Below are positions 54,388 through 64,000 of a stretch of DNA of 64,000 nucleotides, piece by piece. The first letter of the stretch is position 1. Every line of letters begins with the position of its first letter. The stretch is from Cupriavidus numazuensis (lineage in GTDB: Bacteria > Pseudomonadota > Gammaproteobacteria > Burkholderiales > Burkholderiaceae), in NCBI RefSeq assembly GCF_905397435.1, contig NZ_CAJPVI010000036.1, positions 1-64,000 on the forward strand, given 5' to 3'. Made by a program: the position numbers and the translations under genes. The notes below the pieces were generated by a model. That model was given only the letters and a program-made list of their open reading frames with translations. It was not told the DNA's origin and did not search any database.

Positions 54388-56367
54388 ATGCATTCTCCGC
54401 TGGAACTGACCCTGGTGCTGCTGGCTGCCGCCGTATTCGGCGTGGTCGCGTTCCGCATGCTCCAGCTGCCGCCCATGCTCGGCTACCTGGCGGTCGGCAT
54501 CCTGATCGGCCCGCATGCGCTGGGCCTGGCCAGCGACTCGGCCCAGACCAAATACCTGGCCGAGTTTGGCGTGGTCTTCCTGATGTTTTCGATCGGCCTG
54601 GAGTTCAACCTGAGCAAGCTGCGCGCGATGAAGCGGCTCGTGTTCGGGCTGGGCGGCTCGCAGGTGGTGCTGTCGATGCTGGCCGTGGTGCCGGCGAGCT
54701 GGCTGTTCAACTGGCTGTTTCCGTTGTCCTGGCAGGCTTCCGTGGCGCTCGGCGGGGCATTGGCCATGTCGTCGACGGCCATCGTCTCGAAGATGCTGTC
54801 CGAGCGTGTGGAGCTGGAGAGCGAGCACGGCCGCAACATCATCAGCGTGCTGCTGTTCCAGGACCTGGCCGTGGTGCCGCTGCTGATCGTGATCCCGGCG
54901 CTGTCGCGCGACCCGGGTGACCTGATGGTGGCACTCGGCATGGCCACGGCCAAGATCGCCGTGGCGCTCGGTGTGATCTTCTTCCTCGGCCAGCGCCTGA
55001 TGAGCCGCTGGTTTCACGTGGTGGCGGCGCGCCGGTCGCAGGAACTGTTCATGCTGAACCTGCTGCTGGTCACGCTCGGCATGGCCGCGCTGACGGAGCG
55101 GCTGGGCCTGTCGATGGCGCTGGGCGCGTTCATGGCCGGCATGCTGATCTCCGAAACGCCGTACCGGCACCAGGTGGAAGAGGACATCAAGCCCTTCCGC
55201 GACGTACTGCTGGGGCTGTTCTTCGTCACCATCGGCATGCTGCTCAACATCCAGGTGGTGATCGAGCACATCTGGCTGGTGCTGGTGCTGCTGGCGGTGC
55301 CGATCCTGTTCAAGCTGCTGCTGATCTCCGTGCTGGCGCGCCTGTTCGGCTCGCGCCAGGGCGTGGCCATCCGCACGGGCCTCGGGCTCGCGCAGGCCGG
55401 CGAATTCGGCTTCGTGCTGCTCAACCAGATCGACGGCCTCAACCTCGTGGACCCGGTGCTGATCCAGGTAATCCTGGCGTCGATGCTGCTTTCGATGCTG
55501 GCCGCGCCGTTCCTGATCCAGTACAGCGATGCCATCGTGCTGCGTTTTGCTGCCAATGAATGGCTGATGCAGTCGCTGAACATGACCCGCATCGCCGCGC
55601 AAAGCCTGCAGACCGAGAAGCACGCGATCATCTGCGGCTACGGGCGCAGCGGCCAGAACCTGGCGCATATGCTCGAGCGCGAGGGCATCACCTACGTGGC
55701 GCTCGACCTTGACCCGGACCGCGTGCGCGATGCTGCAGCGGCGGGCGACACGGTGGTCTACGGCGACGCGGGGCGGCGCGAGGCGCTGATTGCCGCCGGT
55801 ATCCACCGCGCCGCCGCCGTCATCGTCACCTATGCGAACACACCGTCCGCGCTCAAGGTACTGCACCACGTGCAGGAACTGGCCCCCGCATTGCCTGTGA
55901 TCGTGCGCACCGTCGACGATTCGGAGCTGGACACGCTGCAGAAGGCCGGTGCCACCGAAGTCGTACCGGAGATCATCGAGGGCAGCCTGATGCTGGCTTC
56001 GCACGCGCTGGTGCTGCTGGGCGTGCCGATGCGTCACGTGCTGCGGGGCGTCCAGGAAGCGCGCGATGCGCGCTACAGCCTGCTGCGCGGCTACTTCCAC
56101 GGCCGCGACGACGAGGAGGACATGGTCGAGCGCGATACCGTGCGGCTGCATTCGGTATCGCTTGCGCCGGCCGCGACGGCGGTCGGGCGGCGCTTGGGCG
56201 CGCTAGGGCTCGAGCGGATCGGCGCCGAGGTCACGGCCGTACGCCGCCGCGGCATCCGTGCCTTCGATCCGGAGCCCGACACCATCCTCGAAGTTGGCGA
56301 CATCATCGTGCTGCGTGGCACGCCGGAGGCATTGGAAGCGGCGGAGACGCGGATCCTGACTGACTGA
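54388..56367 (+). CDS. Kef-type cation:proton antiporter (CPA2 family)
   Basis: A 659-residue inner-membrane protein. The Na/H exchanger domain (about 1-385) has 12 or so helices with the family segments MLGYLAVGILIGPHALGL, EFGVVFLMFSIGLEFNL and FQDLAVVPLL. A cytoplasmic RCK (TrkA-N) domain follows, with the nucleotide motif IICGYGRSGQNLAHMLE (about 412-428), and then a TrkA-C domain at the end. It may export potassium or sodium. Whether it is glutathione-gated like KefB/C cannot be told. It is divergent from kdsD. Confidence 0.93.
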   Translation: MHSPLELTLVLLAAAVFGVVAFRMLQLPPMLGYLAVGILIGPHALGLASDSAQTKYLAEFGVVFLMFSIGLEFNLSKLRAMKRLVFGLGGSQVVLSMLAVVPASWLFNWLFPLSWQASVALGGALAMSSTAIVSKMLSERVELESEHGRNIISVLLFQDLAVVPLLIVIPALSRDPGDLMVALGMATAKIAVALGVIFFLGQRLMSRWFHVVAARRSQELFMLNLLLVTLGMAALTERLGLSMALGAFMAGMLISETPYRHQVEEDIKPFRDVLLGLFFVTIGMLLNIQVVIEHIWLVLVLLAVPILFKLLLISVLARLFGSRQGVAIRTGLGLAQAGEFGFVLLNQIDGLNLVDPVLIQVILASMLLSMLAAPFLIQYSDAIVLRFAANEWLMQSLNMTRIAAQSLQTEKHAIICGYGRSGQNLAHMLEREGITYVALDLDPDRVRDAAAAGDTVVYGDAGRREALIAAGIHRAAAVIVTYANTPSALKVLHHVQELAPALPVIVRTVDDSELDTLQKAGATEVVPEIIEGSLMLASHALVLLGVPMRHVLRGVQEARDARYSLLRGYFHGRDDEEDMVERDTVRLHSVSLAPAATAVGRRLGALGLERIGAEVTAVRRRGIRAFDPEPDTILEVGDIIVLRGTPEALEAAETRILTD

Positions 56368-56388
56368 AGACGAAGGCGCTATGGGCGA

Positions 56389-56772
56389 CTAGTGCGCCGC
56401 TCCGGCCGGCGCTTCCGCCCAGGACGCGGGCAGATTGTCCAGCACCGCATGGGCGTCGAGCGAGCGGATCGGTACGCCGGTGTCCGCAGGAATTCGGCCC
56501 TTGCCTTGCAGCATCAGGTAGCGCAGGCAGCACACACGCAGGAATGACGAGAAATTGCCGGCTACCGCCTCGTCGCCGCGATGTGCAGTGAGCTCGTCAT
56601 GGAGTCGTGTGATGAGCTGGTTGACGGTCATGCCGTCGCGCTGGGCCAGTTCTTCGAGTACTTCCCAAAACAGGTTTTCAAGGCGGATGCTGGTGGCAAC
56701 GCCATGCAGCCGCAGCGACCGCGCCTGGCATTCGTAGGACTGCGGATTGGCGCGGATGAAGATCTCACACAT
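56389..56772 (-). CDS. Ribbon-helix-helix domain protein
   Basis: A 127-residue protein with a ribbon-helix-helix domain of the kind often seen with chromosomal copies of unknown function (SLRLHGVATSIRLENLFWEVLEELAQRDGMTVNQLITRLHDEL, about residues 19-61). The rest is poorly defined. It may be a DNA-binding regulator; its targets are unknown. It converges with the antiporter gene and lies upstream of no obvious toxin partner. Confidence 0.8.
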   Translation of the reverse strand: MCEIFIRANPQSYECQARSLRLHGVATSIRLENLFWEVLEELAQRDGMTVNQLITRLHDELTAHRGDEAVAGNFSSFLRVCCLRYLMLQGKGRIPADTGVPIRSLDAHAVLDNLPASWAEAPAGAAH

Positions 56773-56829
56773 GGGAACCCCCGTGCTGGCGGCGCCTGCC
56801 AGGACCGGCCGCGCCGCGTTCGGAAGCCT

Positions 56830-57408
56830 CTAATGTACGATCCGCGTCCCCAGCACGGCAAGGAACTGGGCAAGCCATGCAGGATGAGCGGGCCACGCCG
56901 GCGCCGTCACGAGATTGCCGTCGGTGTGGGCCTGGTCGACCGGGATATCGGCGTATTTGCCGCCGGCCAGCTTCACTTCCGGTGCGCAGGCGGGGTAGGC
57001 CGAACAGGTCCGCCCTTCGAGCACGCCCGCCGCGGCCAGCAGCTGGGCACCGTGGCAGACCGCTGCGATCGGTTTGTTGGTGCTGGCAAAGTGCTGCACG
57101 ATCTCCAGCACGCGGGCATTCAGGCGCAGATATTCCGGGGCGCGACCGCCAGGGATGACCAAGGCGTCGTAGGCGGCCGGATCAACCTCGGCGAACGTGG
57201 CATTGAGCGTGAAATTGTGGCCGCGCTTTTCGGTATAGGTCTGATCGCCTTCGAAGTCGTGGATGGCAGTGGCGCAGCTTTCGCCCGCCTTCTTTTCCGG
57301 GCATACCGCATGCACGGTGTGGCCCACCATCTGCAGCGCCTGGAACGGAACCATGGTTTCGTAGTCTTCGGCGAAGTCGCCTACCAGCATCAGAATCTTC
57401 TTTGCCAT
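56830..57408 (-). CDS. DJ-1/PfpI family protein
   Basis: A 192-residue class I glutamine-amidotransferase-like protein. The nucleophile elbow is [10 protein letters not shown] with Cys118, and the acidic partner lies near [11 protein letters not shown] (Glu14 or so). Members act as proteases, chaperones or glyoxalase/deglycase-type enzymes, and the exact activity here is not predictable. A good GGAGACC ribosome-binding site precedes ATG 57408. Divergent from apt. Confidence 0.9.
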   Translation of the reverse strand: MAKKILMLVGDFAEDYETMVPFQALQMVGHTVHAVCPEKKAGESCATAIHDFEGDQTYTEKRGHNFTLNATFAEVDPAAYDALVIPGGRAPEYLRLNARVLEIVQHFASTNKPIAAVCHGAQLLAAAGVLEGRTCSAYPACAPEVKLAGGKYADIPVDQAHTDGNLVTAPAWPAHPAWLAQFLAVLGTRIVH

Positions 57409-57572
57409 CGCGGTCTCCTGTATGGTTACGGGTGCCCGGCCGGCCCGTCGGGCCAGGCGCGGCACCGGCAGGGCCATTTTGCGTGCGGCCCGCGCGGCCC
57501 GGGTGGTAGCCCGTTACCGCAGCCAATGCGATGTGCCGGCGCGCGTGGCGCAACCTTCATTTCACGATTTCC

Positions 57573-58145
57573 ATGGCAGATTCCCTCATCCAGTCCCCCG
57601 ATCTCGGCGACGTCACCGGCTACCTGCGCGACCGCATCCGAACCGTGCCGGACTGGCCCATGCCCGGCGTGCAGTTCCGCGACATCACGCCGCTGCTGCA
57701 GAACCCCAAGACCCTGCGCGTGCTGATCGACGTCTTCGTGCACCGCTACATGGACGCGCAGCTCGACCTGGTCGCGGGCATCGACGCGCGCGGCTTCATC
57801 CTCGGCGCGATCGTCGCGTACGAACTGAACCTGGGCTTCGTGCCGATCCGCAAGAAGGGCAAGCTGCCGTTCCAGACCGTTGCCGAGGAATACGAGCTCG
57901 AATACGGCAGCGCCACGGTCGAGATCCACGCCGACGCATGCAAGCCCGGCGATCGAGTGCTGCTGATCGACGACCTGATCGCCACCGGCGGCACCATGAT
58001 GGCCGGTCGCAAGCTGCTCGAGCGCCTGGGCGCCACCGTGGTGGAAGGCGCGGCGATCGTCGACCTGCCCGAACTCGGCGGCTCGAAGCTGCTGCAGAAT
58101 GCGGGTCTGCCGCTGTTCACGGTGTGCCGGTTCGACGGCCATTGA
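57573..58145 (+). CDS. apt: Adenine phosphoribosyltransferase
   Basis: Salvages adenine to AMP using PRPP. The 190-residue product contains [53 protein letters not shown] and the PRPP-binding motif [17 protein letters not shown] 57573 ([10 protein letters not shown]) is preferred over one 42 bases upstream. It is followed by lysE-type gene after 43 bases. Confidence 0.96.
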   Translation: MADSLIQSPDLGDVTGYLRDRIRTVPDWPMPGVQFRDITPLLQNPKTLRVLIDVFVHRYMDAQLDLVAGIDARGFILGAIVAYELNLGFVPIRKKGKLPFQTVAEEYELEYGSATVEIHADACKPGDRVLLIDDLIATGGTMMAGRKLLERLGATVVEGAAIVDLPELGGSKLLQNAGLPLFTVCRFDGH

Positions 58146-58188
58146 GCGTTCCGCGCGCGCTGCCTGATCCTTTCCGACGGAGATCTTC

Positions 58189-58800
58189 ATGCCCGACCTG
58201 CTGCTGTTCCTTGTAACGTCGATCGCCATCACCCTGGCCCCCGGACCGGACAACCTGCAGGTGCTGGCGCGCGGCATGGCACAGGGGCGCCGTGCAGGCG
58301 TGGTCGCAGCGCTCGGGTTTGCGGTCGGCTGCCTGTTCCATACGATGATCGCCGCGGTCGGTCTCGCGGCAGTGCTGCGCTCGTCGCCGCTGGCGTTCCA
58401 GCTGATCAAGTACGCCGGTGCGGCTTACCTGATCTGGATCGGCATCCAGGCGCTGCGGGCGAAGGGCGGGCTCGCGCAGGGTGCCGACGTGGCCGCGGTG
58501 CCACTCGGCAAGGTGTTCCGGCAGAGCGTGCTCGGCAACATGATGAACCCGAAGGTCACGCTGTTCTTCCTCGTGTTCCTGCCGCAGTTCGTGCATGCCG
58601 ATGCCACGCACCCGGCCTTGCAGTTCGTGCTGCTGGGGCTGGTGTTCATGCTGCAAACGGCAGTGGTGTTCTCGCTGTTCGGCCTGTGCGCGGGCTGGCT
58701 CGGCGCATGGCTGCGCCAGCGGCCCGCCACGGGGCGCTGGCTTGACCGTGCGGCCGGCGCGATCTTTGTCGGCCTCGGCATCAAGGTGGCGCTTCCCTGA
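58189..58800 (+). CDS. LysE family amino acid/metabolite exporter
   Basis: A 203-residue inner-membrane protein with six predicted helices, starting MPDLLLFLVTSIAITLAPGPDNLQVLARGMAQGRRAG, the RhtB/LysE signature. The conserved NMMNPKVTLFFLVFLPQFV block is present. Such proteins export amino acids, homoserine or other solutes; the substrate is not predictable. It starts 43 bases after apt with a GGAGAT ribosome-binding site, and may be cotranscribed. Confidence 0.93.
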   Translation: MPDLLLFLVTSIAITLAPGPDNLQVLARGMAQGRRAGVVAALGFAVGCLFHTMIAAVGLAAVLRSSPLAFQLIKYAGAAYLIWIGIQALRAKGGLAQGADVAAVPLGKVFRQSVLGNMMNPKVTLFFLVFLPQFVHADATHPALQFVLLGLVFMLQTAVVFSLFGLCAGWLGAWLRQRPATGRWLDRAAGAIFVGLGIKVALP

Positions 58801-58939
58801 GCGCATCGCGGGCGTGCTGCCCGCGCCCCGTAGCGTTGCCCCGGTTACATGTCGGGCGCATAATGACCCATTGACAACAACATGATGACCGGGCGGAGCC
58901 TCCGAGCTGTGTCCGTCACCGGTCACACAGGGACGCGCA

Positions 58940-60631
58940 ATGGGCGTACTTCTGCATCTTCTTTCCGGCGTGGCCCTGCTTGTCTGGGGCACGAACATCG
59001 TCAAGGTCGGCATCCTGCGCGTCTACGGTGCCAATCTCCGGCACGTACTCTCGACCAGCGTCGCCAACCGGTTCACCGCCTTCCTCGCCGGGCTCGGCGT
59101 CACAGGGCTCGTCCAGAGCAGCAACGCCACCGCAGTCATCGTCAGCTCCTTCGTCGGCCAGGGCCTGATCGCCGTAGCGCCGGCGCTGGCCATCATGCTC
59201 GGCGCCAACGTGGGCACCGCGGTCATGGTGCAGGTCTTTTCGCTGGACCTGTCGTGGCTGTCGCCGCTGCTGATCTTTGTCGGCGTGATCCTCCACCTGA
59301 GCTGGAAAGGCAGCAAGCCCGGCCACGTCGGCCGTGTGCTGATCGGGCTCGGCCTGATCACGCTGGCGCTCGAGCTGATTTCGATCGCCACGCGTCCCGT
59401 GGTGCAGGCCGCAGGCGTCAAGGTGCTGTTCAGCACGCTGACCGGCGACGCGGCGCTGGACATGCTGATCGGCGCGTTCCTGACCATCCTCTGCTATTCG
59501 AGCCTGGCCGTGGTGCTGTTCTGCGGCGCGCTGGCCTCGGCCGGCGTGGTGTCGATCCATGTAGCGCTGGCGCTCGTGCTCGGCGCCAACCTCGGTTCGG
59601 GCATTTCGGCGCTGCTGACCACCTCGGGCAACAACCAGCCTGGCAAGCGCGTGACGCTCGGCAACCTGCTGTCGCGGCTGCTGGGCTGCGTGGTGGCGTT
59701 GCCGTTCCTGGGCGAGGCGGAGAACCTGCTCGCGCTGATCGACCACGATCCACAGCGCCTGATCGTCAATTTCCACCTGCTGTTCAATGTCGCGCTGGCG
59801 GTGCTGCTGCTCGGCGCCACCGCGCCGCTCGCGCGTCTTTGCGAGGCGGTGCTGCCCGGGCGCAACACCGGCGAAAGCCAGGTCACGCCGCGCCACCTGG
59901 ATCCGGCAGCGCTGCCCACGCCCACGCTCGCATTGGCTAACGCCGCGCGCGAAGTGCTGCGCATCGGCGATCGCGTCGAACAGATGCTCGACAACCTGCT
60001 GCGCGTGCTGCGCACCAACGATGCCAAGCTCGCAGCCGCCACCTGCCGCATCGACAACGAGGTCGACGATCTCTATACCGCGATCAAGCTCTACCTGACC
60101 CGAATCAGCCTGGAAGCGCTCGACGAACGTGACGGCCAGCGCTGGACCGAAATCATCTCGCTGACCATCAATCTCGAACATGCGGGCGACATCATCGAAC
60201 GCGTGCTGGTCGATGCCAAGGAAAAGAAGATCGCCCACAACCTGATGTTCTCGGAAGCGGGCATGCAGGAGATTGCCGAGATGCACGCACGGCTTGTGTC
60301 GAACCTGCGGCTCGGCCTGTCGGTGTTCCTCAACGGCGACCTGAAGAGCGCACAGACGCTGATGGCCGAGAAGGCGAACTTCCGCGAGCTCGAGCAGAAA
60401 TACGCGCGCACGCACCTGCAGCGCGTCGCCGTGCAGACTGCCGAAAGCATCGAAACCAGTTCGCTGCACCTCGACGTGATCAGCGAACTGAAGCGTCTGA
60501 ACTCGCTGTTTTGCGCGACGGCTTACCCGGTGCTCGAACAGGCGGGCGTGCTGAACCGCAGCCGCATGAAGGAAGACGATGCCTCCGGCACGCCGCCGGT
60601 GCGGCAGCTCAGTACCGCCGCACGGCAGTGA
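58940..60631 (+). CDS. Na/Pi cotransporter family protein
   Basis: A 563-residue membrane protein. Two repeated Na/Pi symporter domains (SNATAVIVSSFVGQGL, GANVGTAVMVQVF, then CYSSLAVVLFCGALAS, LGANLGSGISALL) occupy about the first 310 residues. A cytoplasmic PhoU-like helical domain (about 340-545) follows, with ANAAREVLRIGDRVEQMLDNLL and LEHAGDIIERVLVDAKEKK. The protein probably takes up phosphate with sodium, as YjbB-type proteins may also export phosphate. It converges with the next gene with a four-base gap. Confidence 0.93.
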   Translation: MGVLLHLLSGVALLVWGTNIVKVGILRVYGANLRHVLSTSVANRFTAFLAGLGVTGLVQSSNATAVIVSSFVGQGLIAVAPALAIMLGANVGTAVMVQVFSLDLSWLSPLLIFVGVILHLSWKGSKPGHVGRVLIGLGLITLALELISIATRPVVQAAGVKVLFSTLTGDAALDMLIGAFLTILCYSSLAVVLFCGALASAGVVSIHVALALVLGANLGSGISALLTTSGNNQPGKRVTLGNLLSRLLGCVVALPFLGEAENLLALIDHDPQRLIVNFHLLFNVALAVLLLGATAPLARLCEAVLPGRNTGESQVTPRHLDPAALPTPTLALANAAREVLRIGDRVEQMLDNLLRVLRTNDAKLAAATCRIDNEVDDLYTAIKLYLTRISLEALDERDGQRWTEIISLTINLEHAGDIIERVLVDAKEKKIAHNLMFSEAGMQEIAEMHARLVSNLRLGLSVFLNGDLKSAQTLMAEKANFRELEQKYARTHLQRVAVQTAESIETSSLHLDVISELKRLNSLFCATAYPVLEQAGVLNRSRMKEDDASGTPPVRQLSTAARQ

Positions 60632-60635
60632 GCGA

Positions 60636-61121
60636 CTACATTTTGTAGCCGAACTTCCTCAGCAACTCGCGTCGTTCGCTGACATCCGCATCGGTCTCGA
60701 TGCCGAGCGGCGACGCGCCATCCACGACACCCATCACGCCGCGGCCGCCATCGGTCTGCGCGACGATGACCTCGGTCGGGTTGGCCGTGGCGCAGTAGAT
60801 CCGGCAGACCTCGGGCACGGCACGCACTGCGCCAAGCACATTGACGGGAAAGAATCCGTCACCAAGGAAAATGAAGAAGGAGTGCCCCGCGCCGACCGCG
60901 CGGGCATTCTCGCAGGCCAGGTCGATCAGTGCTTCGTCGGTGCCTGACCAGCGGACCAATCGCTTGCCCGACGCTTCGCAGAACGCCAGCCCGAAGCGGA
61001 TGCCGGGCACGGTGCCCACCAGCGCCTCATGCAGGTCCTCCACGGTCTTGATGAAGTGCGACTGGCCGAAGATGAAGTTGGTCGCTTCCGGCTTGGTGAC
61101 CGGTACCGACAGGAGTTCCAT
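60636..61121 (-). CDS. Adenosine-specific kinase (DUF355 family)
   Basis: A 161-residue protein matching the adenosine-specific kinase family first studied in archaea. Conserved parts are PEATNFIFGQSHFIKTVEDLHEAL, GIRFGLAFCEASGKRLVRWSGTD, HSFFIFLGDGFFPVNVLGAVRAVPEVCRIYCATANPTEVIVAQTDGGRGVMGVVDG. There is no typical P-loop. The enzyme class rests on family resemblance and was not verified. It converges with the Na/Pi gene and is upstream of uvrA on the same strand. Confidence 0.85.
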   Translation of the reverse strand: MELLSVPVTKPEATNFIFGQSHFIKTVEDLHEALVGTVPGIRFGLAFCEASGKRLVRWSGTDEALIDLACENARAVGAGHSFFIFLGDGFFPVNVLGAVRAVPEVCRIYCATANPTEVIVAQTDGGRGVMGVVDGASPLGIETDADVSERRELLRKFGYKM

Positions 61122-61228
61122 GGCGGGCCTCCATGTGTGGGCGGCGACGGCCGCGGTGGCCGTCCTCGCCGTTCATGGTAGGCCGTGCGGCACCGAATGC
61201 AAGCCGGCGCCGTTCGGGCTGCTGGCGC

Positions 61229-64000
<2,772 letters not shown>

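Noticed and set aside
54193-56151. A 652-codon minus-strand open frame opposite the Kef-type antiporter
   Set aside because: Gln/His/Arg-rich translation with no domain; it is a shadow of a strongly conserved gene.

Overview
The window looks like ordinary core chromosome of a beta-proteobacterium in the Burkholderiaceae, most likely Cupriavidus or a close Ralstonia relative. This rests on the high GC content, strong GC3 codon bias, the protein sequences, and gene orders typical of Burkholderiales: yibN-like/grxC/secB/gpsA, the cox-cta cluster, lolB-ispE-tRNA-Gln-prs-rplY-pth, and kdsD-lptC-lptA-lptB-rpoN-hpf-ptsN-hprK. The genus is inferred from protein resemblance, not from a database search. 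I see no rRNA, insertion sequence, prophage, integrase or CRISPR array.

Layout. 1-8.6 kb: ctpA and gpmA (minus), then rhodanese/grxC/secB/gpsA and a Bug-type binding protein (plus), trmL and comF (minus), and a BioC-like methyltransferase. 8.7-19.2 kb: a complete aa3/caa3 cytochrome c oxidase locus with structural genes (coxB, ctaD, coxC), copper delivery (ctaG, two SCO-like proteins), SURF1 and heme A synthesis (ctaA, ctaB). 19.2-21.3 kb: rpoH with a CIRCE operator, and a pirin. 21.4-26.5 kb: ybiB, a nitrate ABC transporter (nrtABD-type) and nasT. 26.8-28.1 kb: a gentisate/tyrosine-type ring-cleavage pair. 28.2-36.7 kb: ftsY, two M16 peptidases, rsmD, coaD, a ferredoxin, pth, rplY and prs. 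36.8-44.9 kb: tRNA-Gln, ispE, lolB, a TPR protein, mutM, a dynamin-like GTPase and mutY. 44.9-54.3 kb: a LON-domain protein, rapZ, psiF, hprK, ptsN, hpf, rpoN, lptBAC and kdsD. 54.4-64 kb: a Kef-type antiporter, a ribbon-helix-helix protein, a DJ-1 protein, apt, a LysE exporter, a Na/Pi symporter, an adenosine-specific kinase and most of uvrA.

The most informative non-coding region is the 321-base gap between nasT and nrtA (25573-25893). On the minus strand it carries, in order, a possible NtrC-like site, a sigma-54 -24/-12 promoter with the exact GG-N10-GC spacing, two tandem hairpins with hexaloops of the A1/G4 type bound by ANTAR proteins, a small candidate antiterminator hairpin, and a strong intrinsic terminator with six U residues just before nrtA. 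Together with the adjacent nasT gene (an ANTAR-domain regulator) and rpoN elsewhere in the window, this predicts nitrate uptake controlled by nitrogen limitation at initiation and by NasT at attenuation.

Other points worth attention are an in-frame amber codon that appears to cut off the Ala/Pro/Lys tail of CtpA, a sharp GC drop over the 3' third of ispE next to tRNA-Gln, the absence of kdsC between kdsD and lptC, a perfect palindrome in the divergent mutM promoter region, and a membrane-anchored SCO-like protein that keeps CxxxC but appears to lack the third copper ligand.
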